Source: Capitulum mitella (Eukaryota > Arthropoda > Thecostraca > Pollicipedomorpha > Pollicipedidae). Taken from it: a stretch of 64,000 nucleotides of DNA. Made by a program: the position numbers and the translations under genes. The stretch lies in assembly GCA_030062745.1 (NCBI GenBank), contig CP099839.1:16233733-16297732 (forward strand). The letters are read 5' to 3'. How positions within the stretch are numbered: position 1 is the first letter of the stretch; every line of letters starts with the position of its first letter. The notes below the pieces were generated by a model that was given only the letters and a program-made list of their open reading frames with translations, did not search any database and was not told where the DNA came from. Shown one piece after another: positions 22,501-34,926 of this stretch.

Positions 22501-23400
22501 GCAATCCGGTTTACCAAATTGAGTCGGGCTCGAGCACGAGGGAAGAATGAGGCCGCCGCAGCGGTAGTAAATGGCCATCCGCTTCCGTTCTTGATTTTGG
22601 CTTTCGGGTCACCGTCTTCTCACGGTATTTTTCTGCAACAAAAAACGGTGATGAGGATGTTGTGCTGTGCAAAATCTTCGAACGGTTATCAGTGCCATGA
22701 AAGACCTGTTGGCCTCCCATGAAAAGACCACGCGATTTTGGTCTACTGCGTTAGTCTGAGTTGAAAGTGGTCGCCGTGATTTGCACCGAATGGCTGAGGA
22801 TGAGCGTGACGATGAAAGAAAAATACAATAAAAACGATATACATACTACCAACGTTCAAAGCTGCGACGAAATCTTTTCGATGCCACTGAAAACAATGAC
22901 AACGGCTGTCTGCCAACGACATCACCGAGACAGCTGAGCACAGTCCGCTTGCGTACATCGTCTGCCCTGATTGGTTTTGCTTCTTCGGTGTTTTCTTCGT
23001 CAGAGGGATCCACTGGCTGCCAAACACTTATCCTGTGCGCCGCTCTCCGGAGCCTGCGGCGGCGGGTCCGCCAGTTTTTCGGTGAGTTTGTTCGCGCTTT
23101 GTTAAGCAATATCGACTGGGCGCGGATGGCGGTGGCCGGCGACACGATGCGGTTCGACGCCTGGCCGCAGCTTCCATCGATTCGCCGCCACCATACGTCT
23201 GCGCTCGTCTTATCTGTCGTCGGCGCCACGGCCGCCGGGCGGCGCCCTTGTTTTAACGCTAATAGGAGCGCTTCTGTTAATTGACAGTTGACTGCTGGCG
23301 GCGAGGGTGAATATGATTTATCGGACGTTCCGGTCCACAAGATCGCTGGTTTCGGTGAAATGGTTTACGTAAATGGATGCCCTGCGTAGGGGCGCGGGAA
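22501..23400. other. Mixed-composition stretch, no gene
   Basis: A GC-rich patch at about 23030-23250 is open on both strands (for example 22846-23340 minus, 164 codons). The translations are Arg/Ala-rich without a recognisable domain. Confidence 0.35.
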
Positions 23401-23808
23401 CTCTTCCAGAGCCGGGGGGGAGGGGAGGGTCAGCAAACATTTTGGTTTAATTCTTTCCAGTCAACGCCCATAAGACCATTGTTAAATTTCAAAAAAGTCA
23501 GGGGAGCAGCTGCCCTCCTCTGCCCCTCTGTTTGCCGTGCCCTTGGCCATGGGGCTTATGGCCATTTTACATAAGACAGGAGTTCCGGCCTAGCAATTAT
23601 TGTCACATTCCACTGTACTCTGTGTCCCCTCGCGTCCCCCATGCTGTGGCACCCGGTGTGTGGGGCCGAACGCGTGAAGTTAGATCCGGCCGGCCAATCG
23701 ACAACTAAACGTTGGTCAGCCAGCCGGTAAGAAACAGCGCTGGAGGGTTGCTCGCACCGGGCCGGGAGCCGTCCACAGATCGCCGGAAAGCGCTGGAAGC
23801 CGTGCTTC
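23401..23808. other. Non-coding stretch with possible short transposon relic
   Basis: A G-rich block CAGAGCCGGGGGGGAGGGG at 23407 and a C-rich block ending CCTCTGCCCCTCTG at 23530 are loosely inverted, suggesting a ~124-base decayed element. There is no matching target duplication. Confidence 0.25.
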
Positions 23809-24066
23809 CAGTGGCGTATTCAAGGGGCACAACGGGCACATGCCCTCCCCCTTATCATTTTTTTACATGTATCAATATACATGTGAATAAATGCCGACAA
23901 CTGCAAATTCGAGGTAGGCCGGTAAATGATAAGTAGATCAAGAACACACGATGTTGTATGTACGTCAAGTAAAAGAATTTCCACGCCTGCGGCGCGCTAA
24001 ACTAAATTTTCGGTGCAAAATTTTCTTTTGTTTCCCCTCCCCATTGCGAAATCCTGACGACGAGCA
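23809..24066. mobile_element. hAT-like short element or relic
   Basis: The left tip CAGTGGCGTATTCAAGGGGC fits the CAGNGGCGTA start common in hAT-superfamily terminal repeats. The right side has CCCCTCCCCATTGCGAAATC, in the reversed orientation expected for the other end, but then decays. I find no convincing 8-base target duplication, so the right boundary is approximate. Confidence 0.35.
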
Positions 24067-25480
24067 CTTACGAGACCCTGTGTGCTTCTGTATAAGGTGC
24101 GAGCGGCCGGAAAAGTCATTTCAGTTAAGGTGAGTACCAGGTAGAAGCTCGGTCACACTCATTCTGGATTCCCTATCGCGCAAGGCGAGCGGTCGGCGGC
24201 GCGTGCACACATCGCAGGAAACCGACTCCAAGGAAGAAGCACTGCGCATATTGCTGCGTAGAGGACGGATGTCTGCTCGTACACAACTGTCTCGACGTCT
24301 ATTAAAACGCTTGTTGCACTTTGCAGGATTCCTTGCAATGAAGATTCAGAAAACCTAGATAAAACGACGGTTTTGTAAGAGTACATTGATGGAAAATCCT
24401 TGGATGAGCACGGCACGTTTCTGGAAAAAACTTACTTTTTCATTGGGACAATATGCTGGAATATTCTGAGAGACTCAGTTACGACAAACTTGTCTCCCAT
24501 ATCTCTCGGTATTCTCGTAAAGATAAGCTCCTAAAACATGTCGCTGGATACTGCCAATTTTTTAAGAGTCAAGATTGGTTAGTGACGATGGTTATTAATC
24601 ATTGCGATGAAAACTGTTTGGTAAATGTTCTTGAATTTCGTGGAGACAACTTAATGTTGACATCTTAGGTCAGCGTTAAAAAGATAATGTGTGTTATTCC
24701 GCCTCTTTTTGGTTCTCACTATTTCACAATCATTTGAGCTTTGGCGCAGAAAATATGCCCAGATGTCTAAATGCTTCCAAAATACTTATTCAGGGTCACT
24801 GGAGGATCCAGAAAGGCATTGTCCCCCCTTTCGTTGGCAAAGGTGGCCGAGAGGTTTTTGCCCCCTTGCCGGGCGGAATATTTCGAAATGCTTTAAAAAT
24901 GCACGTTAATTTGTGAAAATGATGGAAGAAAATGGCCAGAGTCCGGGAAAGAAATATATTTCGGGGTTGGTTAGGTTAGACGGAATCTTGCCTCCAGAGC
25001 GCACAGTCTGGATCTGCCTTTGCTCAGGATAGAAATATCCATTTCTTTCGTGATAACCCGATCGCCTTTGCATGGAACCTGTAAAGGGTGCCGCCAAAGG
25101 GATGCAAGCAAACCTCCGGCCGGGCAGATTCCAGTATAAATCGCCTCGGGCACGTTTGCAAGGGTAGAGAATCCACGTCCTTTGATCCGGTACATAATGA
25201 TGGGGTCAGTCACCCTGCTACTTGAGCCGCAGATATGTTAGTACTCAGTTAATTATGTGAATCGGTTGTTTGGTGGCGAAAGGCAGTATTTTTTTTGCAA
25301 AGCCTATAATGCCTGATATTTAAACTCTGAAGAGCGTTAAATCGGTCATAGCCGGGCTTGGCTACAGTGAAAAAAATTAAGACGTTTGTTAGCAGTTCCT
25401 TAGACGCCTAGGAATTACACAGTCAGAAAACAATGTCTATCGGAAAACAAAAATATAAGGCTTCTAATAACCCAGACGTA
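24067..25480. other. Non-coding stretch
   Basis: A donor-like AAG/GTGAGT lies at 24127-24135 after a pyrimidine-rich run. A C/G-rich patch at 24820-24880 resembles a transposon edge. A 71-codon frame at 24453-24668 is unremarkable. No gene is supported. Confidence 0.35.
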
Positions 25481-25482
25481 AT

Positions 25483-25570
25483 GAAACATACGACTATATT
25501 AAAACATACGACTTCATATAAAACATACGTAATATAACATACGACTATATGAAAAGATACGACTTCCTCG
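25483..25570. repeat. Short tandem array, ACATACGACTATAT-type units
   Basis: Four to five copies of an ~18-22 base unit containing CATACGACT(A/T)(C/T)AT stand in a row, with one truncated unit in the middle. Confidence 0.75.
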
Positions 25571-27020
25571 AACGTTCCGTTATAGAGATACATTTATGGC
25601 CCTTCATTACATAGCGATGTTAGGACCTTCCCGATAACTTACATTATATTTATAGATGTTACATTTGTAGCCTTGGCTTCCATGTACTACAGACCCGTCC
25701 TCTCATCCCCTTTAACCCTGATGCTTGTCCTCAAAATCTCTTCTTTCCAGCGGAATTTGAGTTGCTCTCAAAGCTCTCTCCCTCGTCCCAAACCTCCGAA
25801 ACGATCAGAACTGGTCGAAGGAGCACCATTTACAGCCAACCAAACCATGCATTGCACAACAGCATGGCCGTGCTCAATGCACGCAGTGATCTGATGCGTT
25901 AACCCGTTACTTGCCGGGGGGAGGGCATCATTGCATCATGCCACCAGCTTTTTCTCTGCCGTATAGCTCCGTCACCAAACTGTACCGCGTCATCAAATTT
26001 CCAGAACCTTCAATATATTAGTTCTGCATATTTTGGTTGCAAAATACGTCAAGATCGTCTAAGGTCCTGACAATGAGAAACACGACTGTTTGCGGTTAAT
26101 CATTTTAATGAGCTGGCTTGATCTTGATCGCTACACTGGTTCTGTAGGGTGGCCATCGGTGTGCAATGCACTGCGTGCAATGACGTGATAGGTTAAGCAG
26201 GGCACCCCTGGCTTCACACAAGATCATCAAAGGCTCAGTTCATGCACTGCAATGTCTCAAATACGGTTAAGATTTTCGGATACAAAAGCTGGTTTTTATG
26301 GACGTGTCACATCTATCTCAAGCTTTTCCGATACACGCTCCATTATTTAGAGGCATTTGATTGAGTTTCATGGTATATGTGAAGTGCTGTGAGCGATATC
26401 AGACAGACTTCAAATTACCAAGTAATGAATCCGTTAGTACTGCATGACCTACGTTGGTCTGTGTTGCCTTTTTCTTCTAATAGACGTGTATTGACATGAC
26501 CTTTGTTCACCTCTTCACGCATTTTGGTCTCGTATTTCTATAATCTCAGATTCGTACACAAAAACAAACGGTGCGCACTGAATTAGTCGGGTCTTTGCGA
26601 AGCCATCTTCGACGTGACCTGCAACCTGGCCGCAGTTTTGGGGTCAAAAAAATTGGCATACGGGGAGTCGCATCACCGATAGCAATCGCCTGCCGACTGA
26701 ATCGGCGGAATCGATTCATTGGTGCGAGTTGTGGAGTTACTGCGTGGGGGCGTCTGACACCCTCACCCTCCTCCGAAGGAACTGGAAGGCGGCGAAATAA
26801 CCCAAAAACTGTGGGGTTATACATGCTTGATCCCCATCGGCAGGTGCACATGCATGTTAGTCTGAAGTGTTGGGCGTTGCCACAACCTGTCCGTTATCAA
26901 CGGAAGACACAGCCATCCATTCGACAACATTCGTTTATTTTAGAACAAAGCAAAAACAACACGATGACGCACATGTTGTTTTTCAAAGCATTCACAACGC
27001 ACCAGAGAGCAGCGGAAGGC
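25571..27020. other. Non-coding stretch
   Basis: No repeat family or gene is recognised. The 154-codon plus frame at 26571-27035 has no domain and overlaps an open frame on the other strand. Confidence 0.35.
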
Positions 27021-27420
27021 GATGACACTTGTTAGCACGCCGCGACAGTCTGTAGCGCCATCGGCGTTTTTTGAAATACAGACACCAGCCGGCGGTGCGA
27101 CGCCACAGAGGAACCAGGTCGTCCGGCGACGTTCCGCCCGGGAGTCAGCCCGTTCGGCGCGACCGGAGCGAGGCCCTCGGCGTCCGTGGCAGACGCTGGC
27201 GCCGATGGAAATACGATGGCCGGACAGAGGGTCAGCCCGGCCCTTTTCTGCGCCAGCTGGATCGTAACAGGCAGCAGCCCCGGTGGGGTACGACCACAGC
27301 CTGGCGCCAGTTGTTGGGCAGAGCCACTCGCCTGCTCGGCTTGGCGGCAGTGGCTCTCACCGTTAATGGGCACGGAGAAGATGGATCGGCAATGAATGCG
27401 ATTTTTCTCCCCCAAATCTA
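27020..27420. other. GC-rich island
   Basis: GC-rich and open in three or more frames on both strands. No start or splice context distinguishes a gene. Confidence 0.4.
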
Positions 27421-27689
27421 ATTCGGACGTATCACTTGGATAGTGTTGGGATCATAGTCCATGCCGAGCAGCGCCTGCGGTGTAGGCTGCGTCCCAGACG
27501 GTAGACAAAAATATTTTTGTTTACGAATGATGATGGATGATGATACCCAAACGGATAACTATGGAGGGTATTTTTTCGCATCGATAACACCACGACACCG
27601 CTCACTAAGATGTTGTTTTGTTTGATGCTTTGCCCGTTGACGGTAACTAGATGTCTGCTTCATTCCACACTCAAATGTTGTGAAAAATT

Positions 27690-28040
27690 CCGCTAGTTTC
27701 CAAAAAAACTACGACATGTCTCAAAAATGAGCTTGACCTTAGGTCAATGACCTAGAAAATTCCGAAAAATCTGAGATAGCATACTTGTTGCATCTATCAA
27801 GATGTCTTATACCTGAAAGTATCATTGCGATATCTTGTTTTCCTACAAGTTACAGGGCGCTGAACTTTTTTGGGCATAGGTCCGTTTGACCTTACCTAGG
27901 TCAGACACCTAGCTTGACATGAGGTCAAAACTTTGACACAAGGTATAAGCATGATCCAGCAAAAGGCATACAAAGTTTCGCGGCGCTGTGTTCGCTCGTT
28001 CTCTCGCAGTCCTAGAAAAATCTCAGGGGTCGGTCAACCG
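27690..28040. repeat. Probable interspersed-repeat relic rich in AGGTCA hexamers
   Basis: TGACCT lies at 27734 followed by AGGTCA at 27741 (an everted pair with one spacer base) and TGACCT at 27748. A second everted pair lies at 27888 and 27898, and another AGGTCA at 27922. The style matches families A and B, but I cannot align it to either and see no terminal repeats. Confidence 0.35.
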
Positions 28041-30050
28041 CATCCTCCCCAGTCGGCGGCGAGTTAAAGTTCCATAGGCATTTACATTTAACAGGACACA
28101 ACCAATGAAGGAAGCGCGTCTGGGTCAAGAAGAGCGTCTTAAGGGATGATCATGATCGTCAGGTGTCAGAACCGAGATGAAGGGCTCGTTCAGGCGTTCA
28201 GGGAGCCTCCACTGGTTCCAGACGCGTCGTTCCCCGCCCCACATCCGTTCGTTAGGCGCCGCTGCTCACGCCTCGTTGCCAGGCTGGAAGCGATTTCACA
28301 GCTCGACAGCCCACTAAAGGAGAATTGCGGCAGATCCCTTTGGTCCAGAATGTCCTTGAAGCGCACTTCTGTGGGGCCAAAACCTTTGCCTCAGCTTTCT
28401 ACGCTACAATGCATGAACATTTCTTGAGCTGAGAGGTATTTGCCATGAACGGTGCTGGAATGTCACATTACATGATTTGTTACAATGGGGGATCGTTTCG
28501 TACTCTGAAGGGAAAAAATAGTGAGTTGCCATGTTGCAACAGCAGCATCCTTTCTCAGACTGACATGTAACATCTAAACCATTTTTATATCTTTAAAGCA
28601 ATCAGGGGACGGCAGTCTTTGGTAATGTATTACCGATCAAATGTGCAGTAATGTAGGGTGCAGTAATATCACTATATGAGTAGATACATACTGGGGCAAC
28701 AAAAGTTCAGCATTTGTATTTGAAACAGAGTTTCAAGAGTCGTACCGTTATCCTAATACGCATACCTGCGCAGCTAAGACTACCTTCTGTCCACAACAAA
28801 GTACGAACTATGCTGAGGTTCCAATGAAAACACAATAATGGATGCAAATACTTTTTACGTTTATGACACGTAGCCCAAGCAACGTGTCATGCACTCATCA
28901 TTTTGTATATATTGTAGTGGAAGAGGCCTGTACAGGAAGAAAACTGTACATTATTAAAGCAAAACGAAGACTAACACTGGAGTGTTTTTAAGACAGTTTA
29001 TGTTTCAGTATGGGGTTTTTCTGGAACTTATTGTCCACTTTAGTTTAGCTTGATTTCTTTATATTTCAAGAACTGTACGACGTCTTAACTGTTACTGTTT
29101 GGTTCGTGTTAACAGATTCGTGAACCTTACAGTACCTAATTTTGCTGATCCGTGTCAGTTAGGAAGCGAATAGTGCTGCAATCACAAACCCAGCTTAAAG
29201 ATGATGTCGACAGGAAAGAGGCGGGGCCAAGAACATGTTAGCGCCACTGATATTAACTCGCCATCTTTTGAAAAGGCTATCTGCTGTGGCGCGTGACTGT
29301 CTTGCGACGTAGGCCATTGCTGAGGAACTCATTTCTAGACCCAATACGCAGTCGACGTCAATGAATCCACAAAGTCTCGCCTCGAAATTGATTGTATGGT
29401 CGGCGAACTGGGCAGAATTATCGATGACTTTGGCAGTGGCAGCGCCGACAGAAACCGGAAGCCGCGGCGACGGTTTCCTTTCAGTTGTTTATGCCTGCGT
29501 CGCTTGCTACCGACATTTAAAGCGTTTAGCGTTCAAACGCTGCGAGTTAGACAGCCGCTTGTGGTTCGCGAAATTCAAGAATCCTTCTATGTTCTTTGAC
29601 GGATGATATGAGGCCGCTGCAGTTTTGACAGACCTTTTTTGTTTATTTCAACGCCCTATGTTCATTACAGTGCGTGCTGCGAACTTTTGAAACAAGACCA
29701 CGCTTTTGCATGCTGAAATGGTATTGTGACGAATGTGAAAGTTATATCGCAGGGGAATGGGAAGCCGTTTTGTTACGGTCGTTTCATAGGATAACATATG
29801 ACATAAAGAAAATATTGCACGCTGAGACCTACGAAACATTGCGAGTTATGTGGCCGTGAAGGACTTTCTCAATTCCAGAGTTAAAAACTTCATTGAGACT
29901 CACCGCCCGCGGGAACGCACGCCTGCTGTTAACGACATTGTGTCTTTTGTTTCAGGTGAGTCATCTCCATGGTTCATCATGAACCCTGAACGCAGTGGAA
30001 AGATCTGCACTGTTGGCGCAATATACAGAACGCAGGCCTCTTCAGACTGA
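28041..30050. other. Non-coding stretch
   Basis: Short frames only. There is a donor-like CAG/GTGAGT at 29953-29961 directly preceded by a T-rich run, which could equally be read as an acceptor. Nothing is named. Confidence 0.35.
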
Positions 30051-31828
30051 TTGCTGCAGGAGCAGCTGATGGACACAATGGCGTCGCACGAGGCCTCGTG
30101 CCGATTTCAAGGTAGGGCTGCTCTCCACGGACAGCCACGGAGCCGACTTCCGCCGCCGATCACAAACTCCCCGGAGACGACGGTCGCTGCGGCTTCTGCA
30201 GTGGCTCCAACGGTGGCTTCCGGGGGAGTTATTCGACATTTCGCGTCCTCGGCAGAGCTGTCGCTCTCAGAGCTCTTTGGGTGGTCACTGACGCGCTGTT
30301 TGTTACAGCTGGAGCTGGGCTGTCAATGTGTCTGTCAGTAACAAGCCGTCAGTGACAGATGTGCACGAGCTCATATCCCGTGAGATGTCACGCTCTCAGA
30401 GGTCTGCCGTTCAGTGAGACGATTCGTCACATGACGTATCATCGTCTGGTAGTGTATCTGCCTTGCCCAGAATATTTTTGTAGAGGGGAGGGTATTCCTT
30501 TAGACCTTATTCGCGATGAAGCCATCTGATCTAACGTAGGAGCTATGTGGTTTGGGATAATTAGGAATTTATTTAATAACAAAAAGGCAAAAATGCTCAG
30601 TCACATAAAGGTGGCCACAAAAGAAATGGCAACATTGGGGCTCATATAAAAAAGCAACGCTTCTTATTCTTAAGGGACTGTGGGATTGCTATTTTGTTTC
30701 GTGCACGGCTTAGCGAGACTTCAACTTCTACAAATGAGGTGTTTCATTTTGACACGGGGTTGTTGTAATAAATAACGAAAGTTATTGTTTGTCCTGACCA
30801 GCATTTTACCACCTTCCTTGGATGCGACGCTGCCCTAACCCCACCGGCACAATGGAACAATTTGCAGTAACACAGACAATCCACACATAATGAGATTCTG
30901 TGCAGAAGCTAGCAACAGAGAGGCAGGGAGGGCCTATAGCAGTCAAGCGCGCATACGGACATTTGTGCCTGGGCTAAACATCTGTTGAGGACAAAACGAA
31001 AGATGAAAAATTGCTGCTCTTGCGAACTGTTCGCAGTCTTTGTGTCATGTCATGCGTTTAATAGAAGAAGCCAGTGCTTCTTTGCTTGTTTTACTTACCG
31101 ACTTAATACTTTTCATACCGCGAGGATTGTGTCAGCTCACTTTTCATTAAGTGGAATATCAAATGACGTTATAAATTACGAAGTTCGTATCGCCACTTAA
31201 ATTATACTTCAGTATTTTGTTTCATGAGTCCAATAGCTGTTACAAAAGTATTTGGTACAACATAAGGCAATCCAATGCAAGTGGATGGCTTAGCTTATTA
31301 CTACCATCAATCATCATATTTTCCAAGCACAATGATAGCCTAGACACGATATTTTTGGAAATTTGCTTAAATACAATCGTGTCAACTGGCTAGCCGCAAA
31401 ACTTTCGAACCATAGAAACGGGTGTTACGGAGTCTCGTCGCCCATATTGGTCAGGAATTCGCTGAACACGATGATCCACCTAGTCCATTTTACGACATCC
31501 ATTTTAGACTATCTGTGACTAGTCACTTGGCTTCGATACAACAAAGAGAGCAATATATCGTCTCGGTACATCTGTCGGTCGTTACAAACATGATGAAATA
31601 ACTTTGTGTCCTACTGTACTTGCTTGTTTATCCCCTCGACTGCCCGGTAACCATTGTCCATTGGTGATCCATTTTACCCATGCCTGTATGGCAAAACATT
31701 ACCGGGAGAGATATGATTATGAGGGCTCAAGCTAATGACTCCAGTTTATTTAAGACAACGAAAAGGTAGCAATAAGTAGATTTAAATCTTATGTAAAAAT
31801 ATGCGTTTAGGGGAGGTTGTATGTCATA

Positions 31829-31829
<1 letters not shown>
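30051..31829. other. Non-coding stretch with a possible 50-base exon
   Basis: At 30059-30110 a segment is bounded by GCTGCAG on the left and CAAG/GTAGGG on the right and reads without stops (EQLMDTMASHEASCRFQ). This is a weak exon signature. The rest to 31829 is AT-rich and holds no recognisable feature. Confidence 0.25.
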
Positions 31830-31878
<49 letters not shown>

Positions 31879-31919
31879 ATGTATGTATAGAGAGAGAGAG
31901 AGGGAGAGAGAAAGAGAGG
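31830..31919. repeat. Compound microsatellite (AT)n-(GT)n-(GTAT)n-(AG)n
   Basis: About 19 AT units run into GTGTGTGT, then GTATGTAT, then AG-rich repeats with small interruptions, ending near 31919. Confidence 0.95.
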
Positions 31920-32808
31920 TTATACGTCGCGTGTGAGCTTAGGGTAGGTTATATAGGGTACAGACCCACTGAACCTCACGATCACGAACACCTGTCTGGC
32001 CTGTGGTGTCCACGAGTATTGTGCAGGATACCTGAGTTTAGCGGAGGCTTGTAGACACCGCACGCCGCACCTGGACGCACCAGTCGTATCCCCTTGCGAT
32101 TAATCAGCTGTCCAATTTGCTGCGGTCAAGAAGCCTCATACAAGTGACCCTGAAACGTTCCCCTGGCAGGGAAGGGCAAAGGCGGCATTGGCAAAGGCGC
32201 ACCCAGCAGAAGATGATCAGATCAGCAACGTCCGGACCACCTTTGAGTTGTCCGGACGCCAGAGTTTGGAATATGGCGGTAAATGATAACAGCGGTCATG
32301 ACGTGAAAGTCCTACCTTTCGCTGCCTCTGCTTAACCAGTCACATTCGAGTCCACAGTGGACTTTCGTACTAACCAGCACTTATATGGCCACTTGAACTT
32401 TGCTTTCACTTTCATAATTATGTTCTTCAGTCCGCTATTTTGTGCGTCTAAACACTTGGTGCATGCACCAGCCGTATGGATGTTTTCTGGTAACTTGAAC
32501 CTAAACAAAACTGGCTTGAGGAGCGTAAACACGGCCCGCAAGTGCGCCGCTGTCTTATTCATTGTTCAGGGAAGGTCCCAAATTGGCATCTGGAGGCAAA
32601 AAGATCTTCCAGAAGTGTTGTTTTGTGATCAGATATCTGCAGTTTTGAATGACCTTGCAACGACTGCGAAAGTCTCCGTTTGATTCTAGTTTGCCTCAGC
32701 GTCAGGTTTCCTTTACTTTACATGTTACGTGGTTTAGCTTTGAGAGGGTTTAAAACCCAATATTTTACATAGGACAGTTTTCAGCATTTTTATGTACTCT
32801 CTAGCATT
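31920..32808. other. Non-coding stretch
   Basis: A 108-codon plus frame at 32357-32683 has no recognisable domain. No repeat is seen before element A3. Confidence 0.35.
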
Positions 32809-34021
32809 TTAACCCTATTCCCGGAGGGCTAGACGGTATGGTCGATTCCCGGCAAGGGGCGGATTCGCCCCCTCCCCCCCTGAGATCTCGAGAACTACTA
32901 GTCCGATTTCATCGCAACAAACGGCAATCGATTTGCCGTGACGTGAACTACATTTTTATAAAAAGAAATTTCCAAAATTTCGAAATTAAGGGATACAGGG
33001 GGCAAAAATGTCAAAATGGGGTACTTTTGGACTTCTTATAACTCCCTTGTTTATCGACCGATTTCAATGATCCTGGCATGAATCGAGAGATTATGGATAG
33101 AGCTTTTACCATGGGCCCGCAAATCTGAAATTTTGAGAAAATTCATGGGCGTTCACAGGGTTTCAAAAATAGGAGGATTAGTTTTCTAACAACTGAATGA
33201 ACAAAAAAGGTGAAAACGCTTTTTTGGTTTCTGCTAGTCATGCTATGCTAAAGAAGTAAAAATTGCATTACAATGTTTGTATAATGTTAGCATAGGCGGT
33301 GCCAGGGACATGAAAAAGGGGGAACTGTCATGGTCACACGTTCTTCAGATCAACTTGTGACCTTTCACCTTAAATGACCTCCAGTGACCTTGGGGTCACC
33401 TGGAATGATTTCGTGTGCATTTGATATTATCTGTAAACGTTTCCAATCATTTGAATTCACTCTATTCCAAAAATTTCATTTAATGGCTATTGCAATATAG
33501 GGCACGCGCACTGACATTTTAGGTCATAGCTCCGTGACCCGACCCGATATCAAGCTGAAACTTAGTACACAAGTAGAGGGCACTCTTTTACGTCATATAT
33601 ATTCCGGGTTTGGCATTTGAAAAAACGACGCCGAAATTATTGCAAAAAAATAAATTTTGACTTTTGACCTTGACCTGACCTTGTAAAGTAGCCTCAGATA
33701 AACAAAATTTTCTTGCACATTGCCCAACTATTTAGCTATAAATCCATATAAGGTTTCAAGTTCTATCTTAAAAACTCTGTTTTTGGCAGACATTTTCCTT
33801 TTACCCTCAACATGGCCAAAAATGACCTGAGGTTCCTCCCAAAAACGTTGCCTGGCTCCGCTCCTGAGCAAAGTAGAATTGTGAAATTTTGTCACAGCGC
33901 GTAGAAAAAATAGTTAGGAAAAGTGATCAAGTTTCGTGAAGCTGCGTTAAAAAGCCCGGAATTGGCAAGCAAAAAACCCGAGGGGCGCGGATTCAACCCC
34001 CCCTGCCGGGAATAGGGTTAA
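32809..34021 (+). mobile_element. Family A TTAA-type non-autonomous transposon, copy A3
   Basis: This is one of the two best-preserved copies. It begins TTAACCCTATTCCCGG (32809-32824) and ends CCGGGAATAGGGTTAA (34006-34021), a perfect 16-base inverted repeat that includes the TTAA target. The left end carries 28 extra bases, ending in a second ATTCCCGG, before the subterminal CAAGGGGCGGATTC. The right end has no such spacer. TGACCT hexamers lie at 33355, 33372 and 33382, and at 33665, 33671 and 33676. No transposase or other coding frame is present, so it must have been moved by an enzyme supplied elsewhere. Confidence 0.93.
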
Positions 34022-34725
34022 AGTAAAAATGCTTCAAAGTGCAGAGCTATGGTCGTTTTCTCGAGGTCATGTCGTGGACGAAACCTGTTCGGTCACGGTT
34101 TGTCATCGTACAGCAAACGTTTTAGGAATCCCTCGATATTTAGCCCTACTCGCGCTCACACATGGGTGTCATTTATGCTGCGAGTGACTCCCACACTTGA
34201 TTCCTGGCTTCGGTGAAAGTAATCTTGGGTCAGAATCATGCCTTGAAGTCGCCGACTTTTTCGTCTTTAACTGATATTAGAGGGGTCATGAAGTAATCAA
34301 AAGTCCTGATTGCATAAAAGCAGTAGTTTCTGTTCCTATTCACCGTCGAAGGTTGTTCCGGGTCCCTCGGAACTACCCATGTGATTCAATGGAAACCAGA
34401 ATCCACTGCAGATATCCTTTGAGGTCATCTGTTAGATCATCCTGTGTTTTAAAAGACTCAAACTGGTTACCACTGTGCAACGAAAAAACCGTTGGTCTTT
34501 GTATCGTTAAAGCAAACATCAGGCTCGGAAATGACTCTGGGCCTCACCAATTCTGTCCTGCCGCAGTTTGCGGCGTGGCAAGTACTTAAGAGGGGTAACT
34601 TATGCGCCCACCGCAAAAATATGATTATTTCCATGTGATAGATACATCTAGCCTGACTAGACTGGGTCATCCCCAAGAAATCGATAATCGATAGCCTTTT
34701 CACGCCCGGTCGTCAGCCGGTAACC
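34022..34725. other. Non-coding stretch
   Basis: Short frames only; nothing is recognised. Confidence 0.4.
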
Positions 34726-34926
34726 ATGTCCAGCCTGCCTCCCCCTGACGATCAGGCGGCGGAGCAGCGGCTGGGCCCGGCCAGAGGCCGCCGCCACAGC
34801 TACTGCCAGTACTGGCTGGGACTGCCCAGCCAGAGGGACGCGTCTAACGTCGCTATAATGAGACGCCGTGCGATGCTAGGTGTTGATCAGTTCTCGGAGA
34901 TCTTGGAAACGGCTGTCCGGTATTAA
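34726..34926 (+). CDS. Possible short protein or first exon, unknown
   Basis: The ATG has A at -3 (AACCATG), a favourable context, and the frame runs 66 codons to TAA. The first ~45 codons strongly prefer G or C in third position and use CTG for Leu, unlike the AT-rich surroundings. The peptide opens SSLPPPDDQAAEQRLG, then an Arg-rich turn, then SYCQYWLGLPSQRD. The later codons are less biased, so a true exon might end near 34845, though no good donor is visible there. I do not recognise the product. It may be coding or just a small GC-rich patch. Confidence 0.22.
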   Translation: MSSLPPPDDQAAEQRLGPARGRRHSYCQYWLGLPSQRDASNVAIMRRRAMLGVDQFSEILETAVRY

